A stretch of 64,000 nucleotides of DNA from assembly GCA_049999765.1 (NCBI GenBank), contig JBNGIQ010008893.1:1-64000 (forward strand), written 5' to 3'. The position numbers were made by a program, and so were the translations under genes. The DNA is from Phaeoceros laevis (Eukaryota; Anthocerotophyta; Anthocerotopsida; Notothyladales). Below are positions 1 through 12,155 of the stretch, piece by piece. Positions within the stretch are counted from its first letter, which is position 1. Every line of letters starts with the position of its first letter. The notes beneath the pieces are model-generated. The model was not told the DNA's origin. It saw only the letters and a list, made by a program, of their open reading frames with translations, and did not search any database.

Positions 1-1979
1 CCCGACCAGCACAAGTTGTTCCATCTCGCCATCAAGGATCTGGACTTGGCGGGCTGCCAACCAGCACAGCTCCGTGATGCCCTGCATGTGGCAATGGTCG
101 AGAAACATGTAAGTAAAAGTGCAGTTAAGGACTCGTTAGTTTGTGTGCATGTCATGGCATGCGGATAGGTAGGTAACGGTTGGTGCATGTCATAAAAACT
201 ACTAAGGCTAATAAAATCTCGTTGTGTTCACACGATGGCAGGCAGTACATGGCTCGCCATTTCACAAGGCTATGCACGAAGCAGCACTCACCTGCGTCGG
301 AAACAACATTGCTTGGAAGAAGACATTGCCTGCTGCTGGTGCGGATGTTTCCGGGCGGCCGGAGCATGGAGCTGCAAACCGAGGTGTGGATGTTCCCGGG
401 CGGCCGGTGCAGGGAGCTGGAGCTCGGACAGGAAGCGGCAGCCTGACGGGCGATGTGGGGGGGAGCCAGGTGGAGGAGCCTGAACCAGTTGCATCCGACG
501 GAGGGGATCTGATGGCTGATAGTGAGGAGTCCGACAGTGCCGACGGGGAGGACGGAGGAAAGGAGCTGCAGCTCGGGGAGGACGATGAGGACGGCATGGC
601 CGCGGGGAGGCAGTCTCACAGGAGCGGCGGAGTCTGGACAACTTCCAGACTCCTATTCGGAGTGCCCATAAGCGCAGGCCTGCATCGGAGGGTTCTTAGC
701 ACACTGAAACGGCAAAAAGGAAGCGTGTGGCCAAGAAGCCTGCCTCGAAGAGGAAACGAATAGGTATGGCTGAGGATGAGGACGGTGAGGACGGTGGATC
801 TGAAGGGGGCCGGGATACTAGGAGCCAGCGTGGTTCGCTCACCAAGCGGGTGACAGGAGGCAGCGGCAGGTTCAAGGTGGATGCAGCCGTGGTCACCGAC
901 GAGGACCGGTTGAGCAGGCAAGTGGTGGAAGGGCCAACAATCGAAGCTCGCAAGATAGCTAGGGGAAAAAAAATTTCAGAGACAACCTTGTTGCTGCACA
1001 TCGACAATTTGCTGCCTACAGGTGACCTTCCAGGGTCACAGGTCCGCAGAGTGGACAGGTCATGGGTCAATGCTTTGCGAAGGAAAATGAAGAAGGAGCA
1101 TGTTGATGCCGGTGTTTTGCCAATTGTTGTGCTGGTGGATCCTTATGACTGTGACGATGTGCAGGATTTTCAGTGGGATGATTACCATGCAGGGAAGTAC
1201 AGGTACTACGTGCTAGGGGGCAACCATTCATTCCTACCCGTAAAGAGCTGCATATGTTGTATCCCGATTGTGAAGATCACATGTTCATGCAGGGTTTTGT
1301 GTATGTTGGTTTGACGGAGGAGGAGATGCGTGTGGTGGCCACAGACCATAATGTGGTGCCTGATCAAAGGAAGAGCTTTTCATTCGTTGAGAGGGTGCGG
1401 TATATCAAAGATGAGGTGGACATCAGGGTCAGGTCTAACCTTCCTATGTCCATGATGTGGAAGTTGGACATCTATCAGAGGTTAGGAGTGGTGCCAACCA
1501 GCGATGGAGAATCACCCACAAAGCAGCAAAAGCAGAAGTTGGTAGACCGCATGACACTCGAGTATTGTCTTGCAACAGTGTCGTATGAAGTTTGGAGCTA
1601 TTTGGACAAGATTTTTGAGAAGCGGGATCGGAAGGACGTGAAGGTCCAGGAGGGGTGTGGAACAAACCTCGAAGAGGTGGTGGTAGGGAGGTGGAAAAGC
1701 CTATTCCGATGAATGTCTGGAAAGGTTTCCAGGGAATATCTAGACAAATCTGCAACTGGTGACAAGAATTTAATTCGAGCTTGCATGCAGGTTTTGAGAG
1801 GTGATTTCAGTTTGAAAGAGATGCAAGCCTGGCTTGAGAACTGCAAGAAGTTGAACATCATACAGGCAGCCATGGTGAAGCAATTACAATGTACTGACTG
1901 GGAGGAAACTCGAGAGCGGTATCCGAACCATACTACACATGACATTGTGTCAACCTTTCAGCTGCAGTTTGCCAAAGAG

Positions 1980-2366
1980 GTATGCCTCACGGGTGTTATC
2001 AGATTTCGTACATTCTTGCTTTGCTTTTGCTCTCCGGTTCTCGACAGCACTGGATGCCCAGGATGCTTGGCTGTCGAATACACTGTGTAGCTGTCAACAT
2101 TTACTATGGTATGCCTCACGAATGTTTCTACATTTCGTACATTTTTGCGTTGCTTTTGCTGTCCGGTTCCCGACAGCACTGCATCCCCGGGATGCTTGGC
2201 TGTCGAATACACTGTGTAGCTGTGAACGTTTCAGATGGTATGCCTCACGAATGTTCCCACATTTTGTTAATTGCTGCTATGGTTTTGCTGTCTTGGTTCC
2301 TCAAAAGCCCTGGATGCCCGTGATGGCCGGCTGTAAAAAACTATGTGTAGCTCTACATATCTGTAC
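1980..2366 (+). repeat. Three tandem 129-bp repeats inside an intron
   Basis: Copies start at 1980, 2109 and 2238, exactly 129 bp apart, and each opens with GTATGCCTCACG. The first copy's GT is the 5' splice site used after the exon ending CAAAGAG. Copies 1 and 2 are very similar; copy 3 diverges in its second half. Each copy therefore carries an identical candidate donor site. Confidence 0.9.
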
Positions 2367-2467
2367 CATGTTGCCTGCCTGCCCATGTATAGCTGCAAAT
2401 GCTCATTATCAGGTTGCCTGGATGCCCGGGACTGACCTCCCGTTCAGGCTGCGTTTGTTGAGTTCGA

Positions 2468-2580
2468 GATGCTGTATTCCAAAAGGTCTTACACATGATG
2501 CTGTATTTTAGGGATCTTGCACCTGATGCTGTATGTTAGAAGTCTTACACGTGATGCTGTATTTTAGAAGGCTGACACAT
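2468..2580 (+). repeat. Four tandem 28-29-bp repeats
   Basis: Units begin GATGCTGTAT at 2468, 2497, 2525 and 2553. They lie in the same intron as the 129-bp array, just upstream of the 3' splice site at 2600-2601. Confidence 0.88.
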
Positions 2581-3909
2581 GTGTTTGTTTGAACTGGCCA
2601 GAAAGCGAAAGATGTGGGAAAGAGTGCAATTCTGCCGCGAAAATTTAACGAGCTCATCAAGCGTGCAAAATCTTGGTATCATCAGCAAGAAGACCAACGG
2701 CAGCTCCTGGGGAGAGACAATGATGATGTGGTTGAGTATTATCGAGATGACACTTTCGAGCCAGGCCAAAAATGTATGTATCTTGTGTTCAATGAGGACG
2801 TAGTTCAGACTAGCAGGTATTTAAAGCCGCGATTGTACAGCTTACTTTGTGTAGACCTGCCAAGAGGGACGGGACTCGAAGGGACTAGCCATGACGACAG
2901 GTTTACTAGCCAGCAGCTTGAGAGCATTGTTGTTGCATTTGCTAACATAACAACGGCTACTGTGTGGAGGGTTGTGCTGTTCCATAGCATTGATGATACA
3001 GATATGGTCCGAAAGGTGCTTAGAGATCATTGCAATGGCGGCATACAAACCTGCGTGTGGGAAAAAAATAACCTTGCACCCTGTGAGGCAGGAACTATGT
3101 ATGAGGCCACAGACTTGTTCACAATTGCGTGTTCTTCTAGTAGTAAAGACATTGTCGCAGATATGTTCGCATTCGATGAATCAATGGATGAATCACAGGA
3201 TGGTGCATCAGGATGCACCAACGTGGTGAACGAGGCAACAGTTATGCACAAGCTGTGCTACAGCACACTGGATTCAAAGGTGGTAAGCCCATATCAAAAG
3301 CCCATTCGCCTCATGTCCAAGCTTGTGAACTGGTTTTCTTCCGCAGGAGATTGGGTGGTTGATGGATGCGCAGGCACTGGAAGCACCATGGTTGCTGCAT
3401 TGTAGTCTGGAAGAAATTGTGTGTCTATTGAGGTTGACCCACGGTGTGCACAGTTCATACCAACCCGGGTGGCCAGCTTGGAGACGCTGCCCAATGCAGA
3501 TGAGGAGGTTGGGGCTGCAGCGTGGATTACAACATTTGACAAGGGATTCCGGAAGGAGCCAAGCTACTCTACTGGCTTGGGAGCAGGGCAATGTATGTAT
3601 GCAGCAGTGCAGGCGTTGGGGGCGGACAAGCAAGGCAAGAAGAAGGTGCGGCCACATCAGCAGGGCGTGAAAGAGGCAGCGACTGCTGCCCCGGGCAGCG
3701 TGCCGCTACAGCAGCCGGTCGACAAGGAGGCAGCGATTGACAACGCAGGCGACAGTGGAGACTCACAAGACAGTGGAGACTCACAAGACTCCGAGGATGG
3801 CATGCCGCCTGTACCTCCGAACACGGCCAGGACGGATGCTAGCTTTCCACAGCTGGGCGACAGCCTTCTCGAGGAGACGGAGCGTTATGTCGCAGGTGGC
3901 GGCAGTTAG

Positions 3910-5647
3910 GTAGTTTAGTGTGTCCTCGTCCCGGATGACCAGGACAATTTTCTTTTCCGATGGAACGATGGAACGGTGGCGGCAGTCTAGGTTTTTAATC
4001 ATTCCATCCCGGTTAGCGACCGCTCAGATTCTGTAAAACGCCAAGGAACGGGTACCATGTCCTCCTGTCCGGGGAACTTGACTTTTTTTTTAGAAAAAAG
4101 CTCAAACTTGCTCTGGCGGCCGGTTTGCATAGATACCAAAGTTCTATGGCCCTTGGGAACACGCTTTGGTGGCATTGTTCGGAGCAGCATCGTATGGGTG
4201 CTGGTTTTCTAGAGAAGGGCGCTCATTTAGGAAGAGACTTGCGCATACTCATACCGAAATTTGGCCCGTGTCAGGATGCATATAAGCCATCGTGCAAGTT
4301 GGTGTCAAGTCTGGAGAAGGAAAAGCAAAAGCAAAAGGATGCTAATGTGCTGCATTTGCCGGCCCTGTTGCCGGCAAGGCCGGCATATGCAGCACATCAC
4401 CTGGAGTGGAAGATGCTGTTCGAGGATCTCCGATTTCAAAGGCTGCTTCGGGCACACTTCCCGATTCTCAGTTTGGTGTTAAAGGAGTGGGCATTTTTAC
4501 ACATGACAAGGAACACGTTGCGATGGACGCCAAGTGCTGCAGGAGCTGGCCAAGGGGCTGGTATTTGGATGACGAGCAGTAGCCAGATGTAGCAGCTTTT
4601 AGGCCCATACCAGAATGGCATGGGTCGGCAGCTCGGGACAGTGGAAGGCAAACATGGTGAGGCAAACGAAACACGTCTTGCTGCTGAGTCAAGGAGTGGA
4701 TTAAGATTGCAGCAGGCATTTAGGGAGAGCTGAGTCAAGGAGTGGATTAAGATTGCAGCAGGCAATTAGGGAGAGATTCTGTAGTGGTGGTCCAGTATGC
4801 CAGTGATTTGCAAACATCTGTGTTCACTCCCGGCTGCTATCCCTCGAAGTTTCCAGTTCAGTCCTTTGCATTCCTTAAATCGTGCTGTCGTCTTCCATGT
4901 GCACAAAGGGTATGCCAGCGATTGCCTGCAACCCACCTGCCTTAGGATGCTACGAAAGCTGGCGAAAGTGACGAGGAGGACCAACCGAAGGAGAAGGAGG
5001 ATCTAGTGAATGGCGCGCCATGTGTGGCTGCACTACTCAGATTATGCAGCAGCCTGCAGGGAGTCACCGGCAAAGCGGTGGAGAAAAAAAATCATGTTTA
5101 CGTAGGAATGTTAAGTACCGAGGGTCCACACAAAAGGGGATCACAAAGAGGCTTTATGGCAGTGCTGTAATAAGTCTCAGGCTGCTGCTTTGGAGTAGTT
5201 CCAGCCGGGGCACAACCTTCCACCTTCCTTCATAGGACACCCTTGACAAAAGGTCATTTTGTCCAAATAAACCACAATTATCACCAAAGCTGTTGCATTG
5301 TGATAGGGCCGGGAGCGTGTCGGTAGTTGGCAACACTGCACGCATCTTGCAACAGTTTTGGGCCTAAAATCCTGCACAATAATCAAATGCTGGATTCTCC
5401 ACTCCCGTCAAGGCCCACATCCCAGTCAAAAAATGGCCAATTGATGAAGCCGGCTCAACTCCAGAAGACGTGCCAAAGCCAAACTCAGTGGCATCATGCG
5501 TGACACTACTGGCCTCCCAAGGATTTTGTCAACCTGAGCTGCTTATACTAGGGCTAATGTGCTCCCCGGTGGAACAAAGGACTTCGCTACCCAAGAAAAG
5601 GTTCCTTGCCTGTGCGGCTTTTGAGAACCCTGAGACTATTGTACTTT
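3910..5647. other. Intergenic, no gene recognised
   Basis: The stretch lies between the methyltransferase relic and the 3' end of the PMT8-like gene. Short open stretches exist, for example 4125-4592 (+), but none resembles a known protein. It includes a 46-bp tandem duplication, listed separately. Confidence 0.6.
4685..4776. repeat. 46-bp tandem duplication
   Basis: Two copies beginning TGAGTCAAGGAGTGG at 4685 and 4731 are nearly identical. They lie in noncoding sequence. Confidence 0.85.
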
Positions 5648-8480
5648 CTATTGTGACATCCCTTCCCCACCACTGGTATCATCATCCGGTTGCCAAAGCA
5701 CCTTCTGAGCAATAAGAACTTTTTCTTTCTCACCAGAATTGAATACCTCGTCATCCGCTGGTTCCAACTCCTTGGACCACATGTCCCAGCGTAAAGCTCC
5801 CAAATACCTTCCTACTTGGTTGACTAGAGAGACTTTGTCCCGAATAATAACAGAACCATGTGGTCTCAACAGCCGGTCCATTTCGAGTAACAAGTCTTCG
5901 ACACTGCAACCCTGCTCCTCTATGTCAGAGAACACATTCCATGCATGTAGAAGATCATATGTCCGTGGATACGACGAGAAAGACTCGCACCTGCCACTCA
6001 CAAGACATAGTCAGCCTCAAGAACAAAGGTCCTCAGGAAGCTTGTATAATTGGACAGAACAACATTCCAACACTCTTACCAGTCATGCAATGATCCAATG
6101 AGACCACGGTCGTAGATTATAGTTAGAGTATTTGGCCCAGTTGATGGGACAACATTCATGACCCAGACTGGCTTATCAGATAGTGCTGCTGCAAAACCAC
6201 CTAGGTGGGCCTTCATATCCATGACATTGCGGATACTTGCATGATGTTTGCGGGTCTCCAAATGTTTCCAGTAGAGAGCTACTCGCTCTAACCATACATT
6301 CTACAAAAGCAACTGTAAATGTAAGCCACAGCTAGCAAGACATAGGAAAGAGCTGCAAATGTGAGAAAGACACCCAAGGCCACGCTTGGATGAAAGATTT
6401 CACTTACTGTGTCTGTCTGGTATATTTTGTTGTTGAATCCGAGACTCTTCAGACGTGGAGATGGAGAAACGAGACGCTGTGGCCAGGGTACCAAAGTACG
6501 CTTCCCACTGCCAACTGCAAGACCAATCATACTGGGAACCTAAGGTTTTTTTCCTGGTGGTTGCAAGTATGGAACCAGCGCACAATTCAGTGTAGAAATG
6601 TACTTACAATTCTTCACAGGTGTTAAACAAGCCTCCATTGGCACCTGCCAGGCTGAATCTGGGTCATCCTTCGGGCTGCAGATAGGTGGCTTGGCACCTT
6701 CACCTCGTTGATCATAACACTCCTTCGTGGAATTTTTCATCCAGATGACAGTCTGACCTTCTTTTGCCACCTCTACCCAACACATGCTTGTCACAAGCTT
6801 GCTCATCTCATCCCAAATAATCCTATCCTCTTCATCGTGTCGATAAGCAGGGGGTGATGACCAGGCGAAGTAACCACCAGGCCGAAGTAGCCGGTCAACC
6901 TCGATAAGAAGTATACCATCCCGTTGATTCCAATCAATGCGGCACCGGGAACAATGAGCAAGGTCAAATGACCTGCTGGGAAATGGTAGCCTCAAAGTGC
7001 CCAAGACCCCCAGAGTCGACGGAATACCTCTCTCAAGGGCAAATTGAATCTGGCTATCATGTACATCGTTTGGTGCAACCGACATGGCAAGGATGTTAGG
7101 GAGAAGGTATGCACCGAAGCTGGCAACTCCACAACCAAGATCCAGCGCTGTTCTGATCTTTCCTCCCTTGCTTAGGTCGCCATCTTTATTTTTAAGCATC
7201 TGCAAGCACAACTCAAGTCTTGAACCACATTCTGTGCTTCGAGAATCAGTACAGCAAGACAGGCACTCATCATGGCTTGGCAACACATCGCACAACCATT
7301 GTGAACATCATGGCGGACCCACACTGCATACTCTCCAATTCAAACCAGAAAACACTTTGAAGATTCTAGCCAACCACAGTCGACTATCAGACACTGTGTC
7401 AATGTGCAACCGACCTTTCCCAAAGCAGCAATATACTTATCAGCACCATCTGGAAAATGAGTGCCACCCCCTGGAAACAATATTTTCTCATCTTTAACTT
7501 CCATCCAGCGCTGGTCAGATTTTTTCTTGGCCAGAAATGTGTGAGGGACATTAACTCTCCATACTTCATCCCGGCTTTTTGGCCACTTGATGGGCACCTG
7601 CCAAATCATAAACAGACTGAATAATACAAGTGCCTTGTCCAGCTACTGTAAAGATGATGCACTTCAAATTAGAAAGATCACAACTGCTTGTCCCTGGCTT
7701 CCATCATAATAATGATCATATCAGAGGGGGGTACTGGCGAACCTTGTAGTTAGGAGGCGGAGGAACCAGACAGCTTATACGTCGCTGTGGTGGAGGACAA
7801 TGCCGCTCGTAGTGCTCCATGAGAGCAAGGTTCAGCTTTAGCTTTAGCTCCGCATGCAACCGTCGATCCAAACATGGAATAATTTCCGTAAAGGTGGAGT
7901 CACATACCTGGCACGTCAAAACTGTCATCCTGAGAAAAAGTAGAAAAGTCCACGGTAGTTCTCATGACTAAGAAAGGAAGATAGGAGCCACAAAGACCGC
8001 GGATCCGACAGGCAAATCAGGCTGGCCCATTTACGCAGGGAGCACCGACGATCGGGAGGAACATACTGGAAAAGTCTTCAGAGTAAGTTCACCCATCCCA
8101 CCATGCCCCTTAAAAACACCGTCTTCAAAGCGGTTCTCGGCATGCAGCTTCAGATCTAGCTCGTCATCATCGCGCCCGGTACCCTTCAGCTTGTCTGGCA
8201 GGTCTTGATCTTCCTCAACAATCGGTTCTTCCCGTGAAGCCAATTCAACGGTCTGATCCACACCTCTTGTGTCAACCACATTGTCCTTCAACTCAGGCCA
8301 GACCCTGCTACCGAACTGATCGTCGCCACTGCTACTGAACTGAGGAGTGGCACGGGCTTGATGAGCACGTGAGTTGAAGAAGGATCCATAGTACAGAGAG
8401 AGGACCGATAGCAGGAATACTGCTGCCACCACACTGACAAAAATCCGCCTACTCTGCGATCCTTCATTTCTGCCCCTCAT
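5648..8480 (-). CDS. PMT8/PMT9-like probable methyltransferase (Golgi type II membrane protein)
   Basis: Seven exons on the minus strand, all in phase: 8480-8067, 7907-7743, 7597-7415, 7199-6608, 6514-6408, 6300-6080 and 5990-5648, giving 674 residues. The ATG at 8480 starts [12 protein letters not shown], followed by one membrane segment (about residues 13-32) and an acidic stem, typical of Golgi type II proteins. The DUF248/putative methyltransferase domain follows: [50 protein letters not shown] motif I is [14 protein letters not shown], followed by HCSRCRIDW and [10 protein letters not shown]. The second half keeps [30 protein letters not shown] and TYDLLHAW. The family (QUA2, QUA3, PMTs) is thought to methylate pectin in the Golgi. 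The MRGR start and IKWP block fit the PMT8/9 clade best. Donors GTCGGT (after 7415) and GTTCGC (after 7743) are weak, but the frame requires them. Confidence 0.93.
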
Positions 8481-9084
8481 GTTGGATCCGATTGCCCTAC
8501 CAAGGATCAGCAGCTCCCTGTATCAAGGCAGCAACAGCACCAAAGAACTGTCAAGATTCAAAGCAGGATCTGAGAAAAGACGGAGAATGCAGTGAGGAAT
8601 CGTTCTCACGATGCTGCGCAGCCAGGGGCCGCATCCCGCTAGCTCTAGGCAAGGAGCGCGGGTTCTCTTCGTGTAGCCAAGACCTCTAAAAAGGGTCAAT
8701 GATGGTAGACGACAGGTGCAGTGCCTTCCGTCCGCCGACTCTGAATAAGAAAACTGGTACTGTGTGTAAGTCCGTACACCCTTCTTCCGATTCAGGAGCC
8801 AATTGCGAACTCGAGAGCGAAGGAGGTGAAAACTGAAGTCATTCCGCAAGTTTTACCCTGGGAAAGTCGTTCCTCAAGTTTTACCCCGCCCAACACAACC
8901 AGGTCGAGGGTTTGCTTCCTGGTTTGTTGCAGTGTCAATCTACTGCTCGTGGTAAGAAAAAAGGCTGCTAAAAGCAATTTTTGCTTCTTACAACTCCACA
9001 AAAATTGTCCTTCGCAGTCGGTTTGCGGACTGACTATCAGAGGTGAAGATCACAGGATGAACTTCCCCATAATGTTTGCACCCC
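8481..9084. other. Intergenic, 5' region of the PMT8-like gene
   Basis: The stretch lies upstream of the PMT8-like ATG (8480) and downstream of the cytochrome b5 reductase stop (9085), both on the minus strand. No gene or clear element was seen; it probably holds the promoter and 5' leader of the PMT8-like gene. Confidence 0.6.
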
Positions 9085-10960
9085 TCAGAACTGGAATTGC
9101 ATATTTTTGGTATAGCCGAGAGCATCCAAATGGTCTTGCATTGCCTTGTTCATTCCTGGGGGCCCGCATCTCAGGATCTGCATGTAACAGCACAGGAAGG
9201 TTGTCAGTGCTTTCAACAAGGAGGTAGGCATATGCAGCCAACAAGAAAGCTTCACCCAAAGGGCACCTTAATATCTTCTGCTGGAGCAGGCAAATGTTTT
9301 TCGATAATGTCTCTCGAGATGAAACCAACGCCACCCGTCCACTTTTCAGGAGCCTGCAAAGCCACGTACTCAGTGAAACTTCGGACTGAGTGAGTTCCCA
9401 ACATGTTATTAAATGACTGAGACATACCGTGTTCAGCACGTAGTACACTTTGAAGTTGTCCGGGTATGCAGCTGCCAACCTATCAATCTCTTCCTGATTG
9501 TCCAGTCACCCATCATTGTCAAGACAAAATATGTTTCAGCACATTGAATCCACAAACCATTATGTGTTACAAGACAGCAACAGAGGTGCTCTTCAAAGAG
9601 ACCTTTTTTAACATATCGAAAAGAGCACAGGGTTCTCCACAAGGAAACTCGACTGGAAGACGGTTGAGTGTCAATCATTACCTTCAGCAGAATGTCATCG
9701 TAGGTAACATTTGCATATACAAGATGAACCTTTGTGTTATCTTTAGGATTTTCCAGAATTGCTCGAGCAACCTGTCAGCACACTACCTCATCAGGGTTTT
9801 CAACGGGAGGGCCAGCATTCTGGTGAAATAGCGCAGCGACACTGCAGTTCACCTGAAACATTGGTGTTATGCCAGTCCCTCCAGCAAGCATTCCAAAAGC
9901 CCTGAACTCGTTTGGTGTGTACGAAAATCGTCCCTGCCATTCAAGATTACGAGAGAAATGAATCATGCTTCAGTTACGCCAACTGGACAAGTCTCAAAAG
10001 GTGCTAAGACCTAGACAGATGAAGTCACATTCAGTTCCCTTACCGCAGGTCCTTTTGCAAAAATTGCGTCCCCGACCTTCAGAGTACTCAGGTGGTGGGA
10101 CATCCGACCTTCTGGATAGATCTGCACGATACGAAAGTGCTATATTACTTTTTTCCCGGAGGCTAGCACTCCGGCTAAGTCAGGTCACAAGTGCTGCACC
10201 CTACCTTAACGACCAGTTCAAAATACCCCTTGTCAGAGTCCAGGGTTGTTGGAGTGTATGGCTTCGTGACCTCAGCCCCTTCTTTGTCAGCACCGCTGCA
10301 TGTTTTCCAATAATGTGGAGTTAGACGAATCCTACTTCCATCTTTCAGGTAGTGAAGGGCATGGAGTCGACATGAGGTAAGTGTATGTTAGTACAAACCA
10401 CCAGTCACGCTCTGTTTCAGAAAAAGCCACGCTGTCAGGAGCAGGAACAAAAACTGAAACACAGCTTCAGGCACTCACATGATTCTTATATGCCGACCAA
10501 TAGGAAGGCATAGTGCAGCCTTTTCTGATGGCAAAGCACATCTGAACCGCAACACATTATGGCTGAGTCGAGTGCGCTCGACAATTGGAAACCTTTTGAA
10601 CTCATTTGCGTCCAACAGGGGCTTGGCTGTCACATTCAACGAGTACAATCAGCTGGCAACACACTGAAAGCTGCAGTTTCAAAATTTAGTTGCATTCACA
10701 CTAAGTCGCAACGGAAACAGGGAGTTGCTTTAATCCACTGCGATGCAAAAATCACACACATCGTCTCCACTTCCAGCCCAAATCGAATGACCAGCTGGGT
10801 AGGAAATTCAGAAGCACACAACCAGTTTCCTAGGTTCAAGCTCACGTTTCCTGAGCACGAACAAGTACACAGCTCCAGCCACAACAGCGAAGACAGCTAC
10901 CGCCACGCCAACTTGAGTGGATTTATCGGAGACCAGAGCTTGAAGAGATGCCTCCGCCAT
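9085..10960 (-). CDS. CBR1: NADH-cytochrome b5 reductase, ER type
   Basis: Nine in-phase exons on the minus strand: 10960-10846, 10626-10479, 10295-10205, 10121-10044, 9933-9853, 9771-9682, 9493-9428, 9353-9267 and 9177-9085, giving 282 residues, the usual plant CBR1 length. The enzyme passes electrons from NADH through FAD to cytochrome b5 for fatty-acid desaturation and related ER reactions. The N-terminus has a single membrane segment ([19 protein letters not shown], about residues 17-35) followed by LRK. The FAD-binding domain shows [16 protein letters not shown] and [10 protein letters not shown]. The NADH-binding domain shows [14 protein letters not shown] and [13 protein letters not shown], and the protein ends [10 protein letters not shown]. 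The exon 1 donor (GTGAGC, after 10846) was chosen because it alone keeps frame. The N-terminal anchor favours an ER location over a mitochondrial reductase. Confidence 0.95.
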
Positions 10961-12155
10961 GCCCGCAAAATGTCCTTACGCCTGCGTCCCTGAACTCAGA
11001 CGTCGCTGGTCAGAAGTTCAGAGTGCTCTAGGAATCCGTCCCCCTCTCTGCGGAAAGGAGGACCTATGGGGAGAGAAGAGAGAGTAGGGAGGACACCTCG
11101 CAGACAAGTAGGCCGCGGTAGGCGTGGTGTGGCATCGACGGTGGTCGTGTGAGAGTGAGAGGAACAAAGTTCTATCCCGGACGAGGGGGGTAAATGATTG
11201 ACATCATTCTCGAAAATTCGTTTCCGACTCTGAGTGAGAGAGAGAGAGTCTTGCTATAACTAAGACCGGTTCGCAGGGAAAGGAAGGTGGTTTTTTCCAG
11301 GTACTTGCCCATATAAAGCTTTTTCCGGTCACTGTCCCACGGAGGGCCGGGCTGGAAGGTGCTTACATCAATTTCGAGTGTTTTCACATGTACGCCCGAG
11401 GCGAGACCCGGCACCTTACGGGAAGGTGCGGCCGGTGTGTGGTTGGATAACCGGCCGAACAGCGCGGCCAGCACGCTTGTTGTATTGCATTTACAGTGTT
11501 TGTCCGGATGTAAAGCAATAAACACACACAGGGTATTTGTTGTATTAGGTCTTTGCAGCTAGCCTGAGAAGTTAGGAACATGAGGTTACAATAAATCTCG
11601 ATATTCGTCTCTAGTCTCTAATACTCTCTACGCATGTACTGTCTTTCTCAAAATACGAGTCTGCCTAACAACCCTTCGTCCGTGCCCTCGAAGGCTCTCC
11701 TTGCAGATCGTGGTGGCCTGAGCACAGCTGGGGCGCAGTTAAACCAGCTCATTTCTAGGATTCGGGCACAGGAAGAGGAAAAAGAGGAGGAGGTTGAAGT
11801 GTAGAGCACGGTGAGGAATTACCTCAAAGTTTGCGGTGTCGAGAAGCGGCAGCAAGTAGATGAGGCGGGGAAAAGGGGGGTTGCTACTCCGCAGCAGGGA
11901 CGGCATCTAGGGCAAGTGTCTACCCCTCAAGCTGGTGTTGGTTCCTTCGAGGTTGTCCGCAACGGCAGGTTTGCAGGGAAACGACATACAGGGGCACGGA
12001 GCTTTCGGGTTTTGCAAGACCTCCCTGACGAGGACTTTCTGGAGCAGCAGCGACAAGAGGTCAGGGTTGCTGAGGGTTAAGTTTCCACCGGGCAGCAGGG
12101 TTCTTAGGGAAGCTGGGAGCTGTTCTTCTAGCTGGTGAAGAGCTGTGATTTGACG
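10961..12155. other. Divergent intergenic region with a 56-codon open frame
   Basis: The stretch separates the divergent CBR1 (-) and NPL4-like (+) genes and probably holds both promoters. It has a GA-rich patch near 11230-11250. An ATG-initiated frame at 11634-11804 (+) would encode 56 residues ending in the acidic run QEEEKEEEVEV. It was not recognised and could be an upstream ORF or chance. No other gene was seen. Confidence 0.5.

Larger units (their letters stand above)
1..3909 (+). pseudogene. ParB-like domain + N4/N6 DNA methyltransferase, broken; 5' end outside window
   Basis: Likely exons: 1-108, 242-about 631, 700-1979 and 2602-3909. The 109-241 and 1980-2601 introns have GT/AG ends and matching phase. 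The product would have an acidic linker, a basic NLS-like stretch (KRKRVAKKPASKRKR, about 718-765) and a ParB/Srx-like domain with the LGGNHS core (about 1210-1233). It ends in a beta-class methyltransferase: the motif IV position reads VDLPRG (2851-2868), before the SAM-binding motif DGCAGTGST (3361-3387) and CVSIEVDPR. The tail is acidic with DSGDSQ repeats. Lesions seen: a frame change near 1236-1247 right after GGNHS, and an in-frame TAG at 3403-3405 inside the motif I region. A TGA at 1710-1712 and the 600-699 disturbance could instead lie in short cryptic introns (632-699 would fit in phase). Motif IV lacks the usual (D/N/S)PP(Y/F/W), so it is probably inactive. ParB-methylase fusions are typical of phages and bacteria. 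The family call is by motif reading only. Confidence 0.72.

Noticed and set aside
1938-2511. Plus-strand frame of 190 codons across the 129-bp repeats
   Set aside because: Its repeated peptide only reflects the repeat array (129 is a multiple of three). The array sits in an intron with good GT/AG ends and matching phase.
1-3909. Bacterial contamination as the source of the methyltransferase
   Set aside because: GT/AG introns in phase, a repeat-bearing 622-bp intron and an NLS-like stretch fit a nuclear eukaryotic gene.
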